Below, piece by piece: positions 1-7,643 of a stretch of 64,000 nt of DNA. The position numbers were made by a program, and so were the translations under genes. The notes below the pieces were generated by a model. The model was not told the origin of the DNA. It saw nothing but the letters and a program-made list of their open reading frames with translations, and did not search any database. This DNA comes from Hyphomonas neptunium ATCC 15444 (GTDB lineage: Bacteria > Pseudomonadota > Alphaproteobacteria > Caulobacterales > Hyphomonadaceae): assembly GCF_000013025.1 (NCBI RefSeq), contig NC_008358.1:1364001-1428000 (forward strand), given 5' to 3'. Positions within the stretch are counted from its first letter, which is position 1, and every line of letters begins with the position of its first letter.

Positions 1-55
1 CTCGTTGAGGCGGGGCGTTTTTTTGCGTGCAAAGCGGGACAGGGGCGCGCCGGTT

Positions 56-130
56 TCGGGACAGATCAGGACACTTCGGGACACTTCGGGACAAATCGGG
101 ACAGTTTGGGACATTTCAGGACGGGTTTGG
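56..130 (+). repeat. 10-bp tandem degenerate repeat tract (GGACA family, locus A)
   Basis: About seven consecutive 10-bp units of the form ACAnnTCGGG, with core GGACA, are seen here. They include two identical ACACTTCGGG units and the units ACAGATCAGG and ACAAATCGGG. The tract lies upstream of the M15 peptidase gene. A reading frame crosses it, but nothing indicates that it is translated. The same units recur on the minus strand near 21.5 kb and 28.9 kb, and on the plus strand near 35.4 kb. I do not recognise it as a named repeat family. Confidence 0.8.
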
Positions 131-259
131 CGGGCGGGGTGGCCGGGCCGGGAGATGCGGGGATTGGCGGGGGCCTGTCCCCCACGCATCCTGCAGCGGC
201 CAAAGGAATTACGTCCCTTCTTATCCACCGGGGTAGAGCGCCGGGGCAAACTTCGCCTC

Positions 260-667
260 ATGCTTTACTCATCCCACAGACTTGTTTCGCGCGCCGGCTG
301 GCGCTGGCCCCACTTCAGACCCGACGAGCTTGCCTGCCGATGTGGCGGGCGCGGCTGCCGGGGCGCTTACTGGCATGACGCGGAGTTCCTCGACGCGCTC
401 GAAGCCCTGCGCAAGGAAATGGGCCGTCCCCTGAGGATCAATTCGGGCCATCGCTGCGCCATCTGGAACGTGGTGGTCGGCGGCGTGCCCAACTCTCAGC
501 GCCGGCGCATCGCGGTGGACATTGCCTTTGGCAAGCATGACCGGCGCGCGATGGTGGCGGCGGCAGAGCGGCTCGGCTTTACCGGCATCGCCAAATCCTT
601 CCTGCATCTGGACCGGCGGGAGACCCCGGCGCGCTGGACCTATCCGGGGGCGGAGGACCTGTCATGA
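260..667 (+). CDS. Peptidase M15 family (endolysin-like), probably catalytically impaired
   Basis: A 135-residue protein resembling the phage and GTA-associated M15 family (D-Ala-D-Ala carboxypeptidase or endolysin fold). Recognisable blocks are an N-terminal HFRPDELACRCG, the central SGHRC...VGGVPNSQ, and the C-terminal SFLHLD that supplies the H-x-D end of the metal site. The usual SQHxxGxAxD block reads SQRRRIAVD. It is one residue short and has Arg81 where the zinc-ligand His is expected. The start was placed at the ATG at 260, where family similarity begins; the reading frame is open upstream only through the repeat tract. The stop overlaps the next start as ATGA, so the gene is coupled to the holin-like gene. 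Together they look like a lysis cassette left from a phage or gene transfer agent. The family call is fairly secure; loss of activity is inferred. Confidence 0.75.
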   Translation: MLYSSHRLVSRAGWRWPHFRPDELACRCGGRGCRGAYWHDAEFLDALEALRKEMGRPLRINSGHRCAIWNVVVGGVPNSQRRRIAVDIAFGKHDRRAMVAAAERLGFTGIAKSFLHLDRRETPARWTYPGAEDLS

Positions 668-1125
668 GCGATATTATCGGACTGGCGGCCAGCGCCGCAG
701 GAGGCGGCGTCTTTGGCCTCGTCGGCACGGTAATCGGCCGCGTGGCGGGGCTGATCGAGCGGCGGCAGGACAACACCCAGGAACGCGCCCGCTGGGCCCA
801 TGACGCGGCCATGCAGCAGGCACGGATGCGCGAGATTACCGTGGCAACGGAGGCGCAGATCAAGCTCGCCGATGCGGCCGGTGCCTGGCGCGGGTCTGCC
901 GCGTCGATGGAGGCGGAAGCCGCCATCGGGGAGAGCTATAAATGCGTCAACGCCGTGCGCGCGCTGACGCGGCCTTTGCTGACGTTGTTGCTCTGGGTGA
1001 TCACGGGGCTGGTCTATCTGGGCGCAAGCGCCGAAGCGCGCGTGGGGATTGTGGAAACGGCGACCTTTGCGGCGACGGCGGCAGCGCTGTGGTGGTTTGG
1101 GGATCGGGGGCAGAAGGCGCGGTGA
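664..1125 (+). CDS. Holin of 3TMs type, GTA/phage-like
   Basis: A 153-residue membrane protein. A glycine and alanine-rich hydrophobic segment lies near residues 4-25, followed by a charged amphipathic stretch (about 35-95). Two hydrophobic segments follow near residues 102-123 and 128-146. This order matches the alphaproteobacterial 3TM holin family linked to gene-transfer-agent release. It starts inside the stop codon of the M15 peptidase gene (ATGA), which supports a lysis pair. No other phage structural genes are visible on this side, but the window edge is close, so a larger element to the left cannot be excluded. The role, pore formation for cell lysis, is inferred from family and partner. 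Confidence 0.65.
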   Translation: MSDIIGLAASAAGGGVFGLVGTVIGRVAGLIERRQDNTQERARWAHDAAMQQARMREITVATEAQIKLADAAGAWRGSAASMEAEAAIGESYKCVNAVRALTRPLLTLLLWVITGLVYLGASAEARVGIVETATFAATAAALWWFGDRGQKAR

Positions 1126-1147
1126 GGAGTTCCGGTAGTTCCCGAAG

Positions 1148-1174
1148 GGTGCATTAAGCGAAGCGCAATGCACC
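1148..1174. repeat. REP-like inverted repeat
   Basis: An 8-bp perfect inverted repeat (GGTGCATT / AATGCACC) surrounds the loop AAGCGAAGCGC. The pattern resembles the widely scattered GGTGCRTTA...CGAAGCG...YAAYGCACC palindromes of many bacterial genomes. It lies in the 125-bp gap between the holin gene and the 3' end of map, which holds no gene. Confidence 0.6.
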
Positions 1175-1196
1175 AAACAACGGGGATGGGACGGTG

Positions 1197-1224
1197 CTCT
1201 CAGACCGGCTGCGCCGGTCGAGAG
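1197..1224. terminator. GC-rich hairpin between convergent genes
   Basis: The stem is CTCTC and GACCGGC on the left, with one bulged A, pairing with GCCGGTC and GAGAG on the right around a TGC loop. There is no clear T tract. It may end transcription of the convergent holin and map genes or act as an mRNA-stabilising structure. Confidence 0.4.
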
Positions 1225-1250
1225 TGACGAGGGCGAATGTACGCCTTCGG

Positions 1251-2042
1251 CTAACCCGCCCTGCGGGTTGCTTCTTTTACCAGATGCGCTTCTTCCGGCC
1301 TTAGCGTCAGCACGTCCACGCCGCGCTCTGTCACGGCGATTGTATGCTCGAACTGGGCTGAGAGTTTTCCGTCTTCGGTGCGGACGGTCCAGTCGTCCTC
1401 TTCCGTGTACACGCCGCGGCGGCCTTCGTTAAGCATGGGCTCTATGGTGAAGGTCATGCCGGGGCGGAGGGGGAGGCCGGTGCCGCGGCGGCCGAAGTGG
1501 AGTACGGAGGGTTCTTCGTGCATTTCCCGGCCGATGCCGTGGCCGCAGAATTCGCGGACGATGGAATAGCCCGCTTGCTTGGCATGGCGCTCGATGGCGT
1601 GGCCGATGTCGCCCAGCGTGGCGCCGGGGCGGACGGCGCGGATGCCTTTCCACATGGCTTCATAGGTGGTGCGCACGAGGCGGCGGGCGGGCGTGGCGAC
1701 GTTGCCGAGCATGTACGTCTTGCTGGAATCGGCGATGTAGCCGTTCTTTTCCAACGTGATGTCGAAATTGACGATGTCGCCGTCTTTCAGGATTTCGCGG
1801 GCCGAGGGAATGGCGTGGCAAACCACATCGTTCACGGAGGAATTGAGAACGTACTCAAAGCCGTATTGCCCCTTGCTGGCGGGGCGGGATTTCAGCTCAT
1901 CGACGATGAAGCGCTCAACCCGGTCGTTCACTTCCAGCGTGCTCATGCCGATGAGCTGCATCTGGTCGATCAGCCCGAACACCGAAGCGAGCAGGCGACC
2001 GGAATGGGCCATCGCGGCGAGTTCGTCCGGCGTTTTTGTCAT
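1251..2042 (-). CDS. map: Methionine aminopeptidase, type I
   Basis: A 263-residue protein that would remove N-terminal methionine from new proteins in the cytoplasm. The five metal ligands are recognisable: Asp in NFDIT, Asp in ADSSKTY, His in CGHGIGRE, Glu in TIEPML and Glu in QFEHT. The second Asp block reads IADSSKTY instead of the more usual GDTSRxF, which suggests a divergent paralogue rather than the housekeeping copy. Its ATG overlaps the TGA of the upstream ParD-like antitoxin gene, so the two are translationally coupled. The last codons contain an AACCCGC / GCGGGTT hairpin. The enzyme family is certain; the link to a toxin-antitoxin role is only suggested by the neighbour. Confidence 0.92.
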   Translation of the reverse strand: MTKTPDELAAMAHSGRLLASVFGLIDQMQLIGMSTLEVNDRVERFIVDELKSRPASKGQYGFEYVLNSSVNDVVCHAIPSAREILKDGDIVNFDITLEKNGYIADSSKTYMLGNVATPARRLVRTTYEAMWKGIRAVRPGATLGDIGHAIERHAKQAGYSIVREFCGHGIGREMHEEPSVLHFGRRGTGLPLRPGMTFTIEPMLNEGRRGVYTEEDDWTVRTEDGKLSAQFEHTIAVTERGVDVLTLRPEEAHLVKEATRRAG

Positions 2043-2251
2043 GCGGCGGCGGCGCCCAGCGGCTCCGGCGTGACGCCGGCGGCGGCCATCTCGCGCTGGA
2101 CGATTTCGTTGAAGGAGAGGGTCGGGTGCATCTCGCAGAGCATGCCGATCCTGATCCAGAACGTCGCCTGCGCATTGATCGAGCGACAGGAAACGGTGCT
2201 GGCCTTGCGCAGCTGGTCGTGGAGGTCGTCGTCAATGTTTACAATGCCCAT
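2039..2251 (-). CDS. ParD-like antitoxin
   Basis: A 70-residue protein beginning MGIVNIDDDLHDQLRKAS, with the segments RSINAQATFWIRIGMLCE and PTLSFNEIV. This matches the ParD_like family (PF11903), a ribbon-helix-helix-type antitoxin and DNA-binding fold. The start is the ATG at 2251, preceded on the minus strand by an AGACCTCCC-like purine-poor stretch, so no strong ribosome site is visible. Its stop shares bases with the start of map. No RelE/ParE-type toxin is adjacent, so the position a toxin would occupy is held by the methionine aminopeptidase. Direct repeats upstream (2263-2292) may be its own operator. Family call is good; partner and role are inferred. Confidence 0.8.
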   Translation of the reverse strand: MGIVNIDDDLHDQLRKASTVSCRSINAQATFWIRIGMLCEMHPTLSFNEIVQREMAAAGVTPEPLGAAAA

Positions 2252-2262
2252 GGGAGGTCTTT

Positions 2263-2292
2263 CATATGTGAAGCGTATATGGTTCGTATATC
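2263..2292 (-). promoter_or_regulatory. Possible operator/promoter repeats of the parD-like/map operon
   Basis: AT-rich repeats sit just upstream of the ParD-like start: CATATGTG followed by two copies of CGTATAT separated by GGTT. Antitoxins of this type usually bind such repeats and repress their own operon. The match is by eye only. Confidence 0.35.
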
Positions 2293-2390
2293 CTTCCAGT
2301 GGAGCCCGCAACAGGCGATTGCAGGCAGGTCGCTTTGCGTTGAGCTTCTGAACGGGCGTGCTAGGCTCGCCCGAAAGAGGGAGAGAACGC

Positions 2391-3755
2391 ATGGCCGCAA
2401 AGACCGGGATTGATCTGGCAAAGGCTGGCGCGCGGGAGACGGCCGAGGCTGTTCGCGCCGGGGCCATATCCGCGCTGGAGGCGGCCGACGCCGCCATTGC
2501 CCGCATCGAAGCCGTTGATGGCGCAATCAACGCGGTCGTCGTGCGCGATTTCGAACGGGCACGGGCAGCGGCGAAAGCCGTGGACGCGAGCCGGATGCCG
2601 GGCGACATGCGGCGGCTTCTGGGTGTGCCGATGACAGTGAAGGAGTCCAATGATGTGGCAGGCCTGCCCTCCACTTGGGGGTTTGAGTCGTTCAAGGATG
2701 TGGACGCGTCGCGAGATGCTGTGGTTGTGACGCGCCTCAAGGCTGAAGGCGCAATCATCCTTGGCAAGACGAATGTTCCCGTCGCATTGGGTGACTGGCA
2801 GAGCGTGAACCCGGTCTATGGGCGCACGGTGAACCCGTTTGATCATACGCGCTCGCCAGGGGGATCTTCCGGCGGGGCGGCGGCGGCGCTGGCGACCGGG
2901 ATGGTGCCTCTGGAGATCGGCTCGGACATCGGCGGGTCTATCCGCTTTCCGGCGCATATGTGCGGCGTGTTCGGGCACAAGCCGAGCTGGGGCATTGTGC
3001 CCCAGAGAGGGCATCTCTTTCCGGGGACGGATGGGTGTGATGCGCCCCTTGCTGTGGTGGGGCCGATGGCGCGTAATGTGGGCGACCTGATTGCCGCGCT
3101 TGAGGTGATCGCCGGGCCGGAGGCTGGCAGCGGGATGCGTCTGGACCTGCCGGCGCCGCGCGCGGGCGGGCTCGGCGGTTTCCGCGTCCGGGTGCTGCGC
3201 GAGATGCCAGGGGTGCCGGTGGACAGAGATACGGGAAACGCGCTGGAGCGCTTTGCGGGGCAGTTGCGCGCGGCAGGCGTGGTGGTGAGCGAGGGGAGCG
3301 AGGGTTTACCGGATCTCGCCGAGATGGTGCCCACTTATGTGCGCATGCTGATGACGGTGATCTCGCGCGGCGAACCTTCGGCCACGCCGATCAGCGCCCA
3401 TGACTGGATGAATTTGCTGGATTATCAGCTCGCCATTACACGGCAGTGGTCGGCCTTTTTTGAGGGCGCCGATATTTTGCTCTCGCCTGCTTTCTCGACA
3501 CCGGCCTTTCCGCACAAGGACGAGCCTGATTGGGGCAAGCGCACCCTGGATATTGACGGGCTGACACTGCCCTATGGGGCTCAGCTCGCCTGGGCGTCGA
3601 TTGCGACCTTTGCGGGGCTTCCGTCTACCTGTGTACCGGTTGCCAAGAGCGTGGGCGGGCTGCCCATCGGGTTCCAGCTGATCGGGGCGCCGTTTGCGGA
3701 CAGGACGACGCTGCGCTTCGCATCTCTGCTGGAAGCTGCGGGGCTGATCGAATGA
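2391..3755 (+). CDS. Amidase signature family protein
   Basis: A 454-residue cytoplasmic amidase that would hydrolyse an amide bond of unknown substrate. The Ser-cisSer-Lys triad is visible: Lys in GVPMTVKESND (about residue 86), the glycine-serine block SPGGSSGGAAAA (about 160-171), and Ser in GSDIGGSIRFPA (about 180-191). I chose the ATG at 2391 because AGAGGGAGAGA lies about six bases upstream; an upstream GTG in frame would add 11 unconserved residues. The 3' end overlaps glpK as ATGA, an unusual partner. GatA is unlikely: no gatB or gatC is nearby and the C-terminal half differs. Confidence 0.88.
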   Translation: MAAKTGIDLAKAGARETAEAVRAGAISALEAADAAIARIEAVDGAINAVVVRDFERARAAAKAVDASRMPGDMRRLLGVPMTVKESNDVAGLPSTWGFESFKDVDASRDAVVVTRLKAEGAIILGKTNVPVALGDWQSVNPVYGRTVNPFDHTRSPGGSSGGAAAALATGMVPLEIGSDIGGSIRFPAHMCGVFGHKPSWGIVPQRGHLFPGTDGCDAPLAVVGPMARNVGDLIAALEVIAGPEAGSGMRLDLPAPRAGGLGGFRVRVLREMPGVPVDRDTGNALERFAGQLRAAGVVVSEGSEGLPDLAEMVPTYVRMLMTVISRGEPSATPISAHDWMNLLDYQLAITRQWSAFFEGADILLSPAFSTPAFPHKDEPDWGKRTLDIDGLTLPYGAQLAWASIATFAGLPSTCVPVAKSVGGLPIGFQLIGAPFADRTTLRFASLLEAAGLIE

Positions 3756-5233
3756 GCGACTTTATTCTCGTGATCGACGAAGGCACGACCTCGACGCGGG
3801 CGATCGTCTATGACCGCGACTTTCGCGAGGTGGCCCTCGCGCAGGAAGAGGTGGCGCTGGCCTATCCCCGCGATGGCTGGGTGGAGCAGGATGGCGAGGA
3901 GATCTGGACGCGGACGCTGTCGGTCTGCCGGGCGGTGATCGCCAAGGCGGGCGGGGCGGCGCGGATTGCGGCGATCGGCATCACCAACCAGCGCGAGACG
4001 ACGCTCGTCTGGGACCGCAAGACCGGCAAGCCGCTGGCGCCGGCCATCATCTGGCAGGACCGGCGCACGGCGGCGTTCTGTGAAAGCCTCAAGGCGAAGG
4101 GCTATGAGAGCGATGTGCAGGCCGAGACCGGCCTGCTGCTGGACCCGTATTTCTCCGGCACGAAAATAAACTGGGTACTGAATAATGTTCCCGGCGCGCA
4201 GGCGCGCGCAGAGGCCGGGGAACTGGCCTTCGGGACGGTGGACAGTTTTCTGCTGTGGCGGCTGACGGGCGGGACGGTGCATGCCACCGATGTGACGAAT
4301 GCGTCGCGCACGCTGCTCTACCGGCTGGGTATCGGCGGCGAGGGGGGCTGGAGCGCGGCGATGGGCGAGATGCTTGGCGTGCCCGCGGCCATGTTGCCCG
4401 AGGTGAAGCCGAGCGCGGCGGATTTTGGCACGGCAGGGGCGGCGCTGTTCGGCGCGGCGATCCCGGTGGCGTCGATCCTGGGGGATCAGCAATCGGCGCT
4501 GGTGGGGCAGGGGTGTCTCGCGCCGGGGCAGGCGAAGATCACGTTTGGCACGGGCGCGTTCCTGGTGGCGAATACGGGCGCGGCCCGGCCGTTTTCGGAG
4601 AACAGATTGCTGGGCACGATGGGCTACGCGCTGCCCGGCGCCGACGCGATGGCGCTGGAAGGCTCGATCTTCAATGCGGGCACGGTGATCAAATGGCTGC
4701 GCGATGATCTGGGACTTATTCAGAGGGCGGATGAAAGCGCAGCCGCCGCGGCGAGCCTGAAGGATAATGGCGGCGTCTATATGGTGCCCGCCCTCACCGG
4801 GCTTGGCGCGCCGCATTGGGACGCCGAAGCAAGGGGGCTGATCGCCGGGCTGACGCGGGCGGCGACGGGGGCGCATCTGGTGCGCGCGGGGCTGGAATCG
4901 GTGGCCTATCAGACGCATGACCTGCTCGCCGCGTTTGCGGGCGACGGCGCGCCGATTGGCGAGCTGCGCGTGGATGGCGGCATGGTGGGGAATGACTGGC
5001 TGATGCAGTTTCTGGCGAATGTGTGCGCGCTGCCGGTGCTGCGGCCGGACTATCGCGAGATGACGGCGCTGGGCGCAGCGGCGGCTGCGGCGATGCAGAT
5101 CGGCTGGCTGAGCGCCGCCGACTGGGCGGCCCGCGAAGTGCCGGGCAAACGCTTCGAGCCAGATATGAGCGCTGACGCCCGCGCCGCGCTTCTGAAGGGC
5201 TGGCAAACCGCGCTCGGCCGCGCGCTGACCTGA
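3752..5233 (+). CDS. glpK: Glycerol kinase
   Basis: A 493-residue FGGY-family kinase converting glycerol and ATP to glycerol-3-phosphate in the cytoplasm. The N-terminal phosphate loop IDEGTTSTRAIVYD, the substrate-side segment GWVEQDGEEIW and the second-domain motif TFGTGAFLVANTG are all present, with GLGAPHWD further on. Length is normal for the family. It overlaps the amidase gene by four bases (ATGA), so it is probably the second gene of a two-gene operon ending at the hairpin at 5259. No glpF or glpD is in view. Confidence 0.95.
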   Translation: MSDFILVIDEGTTSTRAIVYDRDFREVALAQEEVALAYPRDGWVEQDGEEIWTRTLSVCRAVIAKAGGAARIAAIGITNQRETTLVWDRKTGKPLAPAIIWQDRRTAAFCESLKAKGYESDVQAETGLLLDPYFSGTKINWVLNNVPGAQARAEAGELAFGTVDSFLLWRLTGGTVHATDVTNASRTLLYRLGIGGEGGWSAAMGEMLGVPAAMLPEVKPSAADFGTAGAALFGAAIPVASILGDQQSALVGQGCLAPGQAKITFGTGAFLVANTGAARPFSENRLLGTMGYALPGADAMALEGSIFNAGTVIKWLRDDLGLIQRADESAAAAASLKDNGGVYMVPALTGLGAPHWDAEARGLIAGLTRAATGAHLVRAGLESVAYQTHDLLAAFAGDGAPIGELRVDGGMVGNDWLMQFLANVCALPVLRPDYREMTALGAAAAAAMQIGWLSAADWAAREVPGKRFEPDMSADARAALLKGWQTALGRALT

Positions 5234-5258
5234 ATACTTCTCAGGCGCGCAGCCATAA

Positions 5259-5286
5259 AAAAGGGCGGCCCGGAAGCCGCCCTTTT
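5259..5286. terminator. Bidirectional rho-independent terminator
   Basis: An 11-bp stem AAAAGGGCGGC / GCCGCCCTTTT around a six-base loop. A and T runs on both sides let it serve glpK on the plus strand and the S9 peptidase gene on the minus strand. Confidence 0.9.
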
Positions 5287-5306
5287 CATTTTGGGTATAC
5301 CCGGAC

Positions 5307-7328
5307 CTACATGTTGCAGGCGGTGTTGAGGAAGTTTTCGACCTCCTCGAGCACACGCCCTGCGTGTTCGGCCGGCCACTTCGCAGATTGGTGTCCCATC
5401 AGGTCCAGAGGGATGAATTTGCTCTGCGGTTCCTTATCCTTGATCGCGTTGTAGAATTCACGGCTGTGGAAGATCGGCACGCGAACATCGTATTCGCCGT
5501 GATAGATCAGGATCGGGATATTGATCTTGTCCGTGTTCTGCATCGGGTCCATGCCCTTGACGGTATCGCCCTGCACGATCCGCTGGATGCGGTTTTCACC
5601 CCAGGAATTGCCGAGCTTTGCAAGGTTGCTGACGCCCGCGCCTGCAATGGCACATTGATACGGGCTGTTGGGGCGAACGGCGGCTGCGAACGCCGCAAAG
5701 CCGCCGTAGGAGTAGCCGTGGATGGCAATCTTGTCGGCATCGACCAGACCCTGGGAAACGAGCCAGGCGGCGCCGTCATCCTTGTCGTCCTGCATCTTCT
5801 GGCCCCACTCGCCATCGCCCGCGAGCCACAGCTCCCGGCCCCAGCCTGCGCTGCCGCGATACTGGGGTTGCATCACGATATAGCCACGGCTGGCGAAGTA
5901 CTGCGTCCAGCCGGAGAAGTCGAAATTACCATAGTCGCGTGCCCAGGGGCCGCCATGGGGGACGATGATGGCGCCGCGTGCCTTGTCGCCTTCTTTCCAG
6001 CCGGCCGGATACGTCAGGAAGGCCGGGATTTCGAGGCCGTCGCGCGCGTCATAATGGACGAATTTCACTTCGCCGAGATTGTTCGTGTCAATCCAGGGGC
6101 GCTCGGAGCCGATGACGGCCACCTTGGCCTTGTCGACGAGGAGGTAGTAGGCGGTGGGCATGTTGCCTGCGCCGACAGTGAACAGCACGCGATTGCGGTC
6201 TGCCGTATAGTCGACGATCGCGACGTGCTTGTCCGGGAACGCCTGGTTGAGGCCGTCCTGAATGGATTTCATTTCCGGGTCGATCCAGAAATTTTCCGGG
6301 ATCGGGCCATCGAATGTGAAGCCCAGAACTTCGCCGAAATCCTTCTCGCGGTTCGAGAAGATGATGTTGCTCGCGTCATAGTCGGGGTGGGCGAACACCG
6401 GGTCAGCGCTGAAGCTGTCATTGGCGGCATCATAGAGGTAGATGCTGACCTTATCGGAGAACTTGTCGGTGGCGATGAAGTAGTTGTTGGTGCCGTTCTG
6501 GCGGCCCAGCAGGTTCATCGTGTAGCGGTTGGAGATTTCCGTGGTCAGCGGATCTTCGCGCGTGAACTTGTCCGAGCCCGAATCCGGCAGGCTGATATAG
6601 GACTTCCAGGCGCCGTTCTCATATTCGAGCGACGTGCGCGCCACCGGCATGCCGGTGCGGGCGCTGATGATCACCTGTTCGGTCGGGTTTGCCTTGTAGA
6701 GGAACTTCTCGCGGCCGTTTGACAGATCGTGCTCGAAATAGCTCGTGCCGCTTTTGGTGGACGCGCGCGCCAGGACGACCTTGCTTGGATCGAGCGGCAG
6801 GAGGGAGGCGATGTCGGTGCTGCCGACCAGTTCGTAGCAACGCAGCATGGCTCTGTCGGCGCCAATCTCTGCGCGCCCATCGGGAAGATCATCGATCTTC
6901 TTGATACGTTCATCCCCCATATATGTCTTTTCGAGGTATTTCTTGGTCGAGCCGGTTTCCTTGCCTTCGCCGCATCCCATGAGGGCGCCGATATAGGGCT
7001 GAACTGTAAACCACAGCGATTTTTTATCCTTCAGCGCGACCGACGCATAGAAAAGTGTCTTGCCGCTGGAGGGAGTGATGTTCGACGGCAGGAGCGGTTT
7101 GCTCGTGTCGATCTTGCCGGAAAGATCCCAGTATGCAGCGGCGCGCGCTTTGCCATCCTTGGAAGGATCGGCAACGACCCCGACCAGCATATCCCCTTCC
7201 AGCGACATCGAAACGCTCGAAACACTGGGATATCTGGAAAAGTCTTCAGACGTCAGCGGGGCGGCGTTTGCTGCGAAGGGCGCAGCGAGCAATCCGATCG
7301 CTCCCGCAGCCAGTACGCGCTTCATCAT
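5307..7328 (-). CDS. Prolyl oligopeptidase family (S9) secreted peptidase
   Basis: A 673-residue exported serine peptidase. The N-terminus is a signal peptide (MMKRVLAAGAIGLLAAPFAANA), followed by a diverged propeller-like domain to about residue 430 and a C-terminal alpha/beta hydrolase domain. The nucleophile is Ser540 in HGYSYGGF, with the Asp in YHGEYDVRVP and the His in MGHQSAKWP near the C-terminus. I chose the ATG at 7328 because GAGGAGG lies about nine bases upstream; the ATG three bases later is also possible. It diverges from the TonB receptor gene across a 315-bp intergenic region. It may process peptides outside the inner membrane; the substrate is unknown. Confidence 0.9.
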   Translation of the reverse strand: MMKRVLAAGAIGLLAAPFAANAAPLTSEDFSRYPSVSSVSMSLEGDMLVGVVADPSKDGKARAAAYWDLSGKIDTSKPLLPSNITPSSGKTLFYASVALKDKKSLWFTVQPYIGALMGCGEGKETGSTKKYLEKTYMGDERIKKIDDLPDGRAEIGADRAMLRCYELVGSTDIASLLPLDPSKVVLARASTKSGTSYFEHDLSNGREKFLYKANPTEQVIISARTGMPVARTSLEYENGAWKSYISLPDSGSDKFTREDPLTTEISNRYTMNLLGRQNGTNNYFIATDKFSDKVSIYLYDAANDSFSADPVFAHPDYDASNIIFSNREKDFGEVLGFTFDGPIPENFWIDPEMKSIQDGLNQAFPDKHVAIVDYTADRNRVLFTVGAGNMPTAYYLLVDKAKVAVIGSERPWIDTNNLGEVKFVHYDARDGLEIPAFLTYPAGWKEGDKARGAIIVPHGGPWARDYGNFDFSGWTQYFASRGYIVMQPQYRGSAGWGRELWLAGDGEWGQKMQDDKDDGAAWLVSQGLVDADKIAIHGYSYGGFAAFAAAVRPNSPYQCAIAGAGVSNLAKLGNSWGENRIQRIVQGDTVKGMDPMQNTDKINIPILIYHGEYDVRVPIFHSREFYNAIKDKEPQSKFIPLDLMGHQSAKWPAEHAGRVLEEVENFLNTACNM

Positions 7329-7643
7329 CGGGGGAATCCTCCTCAAATTAAGTTGTAGCAATATTTCTTTCGCTGACCGGGCAGGTCAAGGGACGGGAGT
7401 CAGGCTCAAGTCTCTCACCGTGTAACAATTTTCTGATGAGCCAACATGGCTTGGGCAATATGTGGCGTAAAAACCACACAAATGTGGTGAATTTGCCCCG
7501 AACATGAATTTTAGGACACCTAATTCTTGTCAGGCTTGTGACAGCTGTTCAAGACTGGGGTGAGTTTCCGGTGTCAGGGCCGGGTACACGCTCGTGTTTC
7601 GAGTGCAACTCATTCCCAAGATTATTGAGGGGTAGTTCCAGAG
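7329..7643. promoter_or_regulatory. Divergent intergenic region, S9 peptidase / TonB receptor
   Basis: No gene is visible in these 315 bp. The region is more AT-rich than its flanks and must hold both divergent promoters. A perfect dyad ACCACA-CAAA-TGTGGT lies at 7473-7488, with another TGTGG at 7461, and a short palindrome ACAGCTGT lies near 7541. The dyad could be an operator. I cannot assign a regulator. Confidence 0.4.

Noticed and set aside
3581-5356. Long minus-strand open reading frame opposite glpK
   Set aside because: It is rich in Arg, Pro and His, as expected for the reverse strand of a GC-rich gene, and has no recognisable domain. The plus-strand glycerol kinase is certain.
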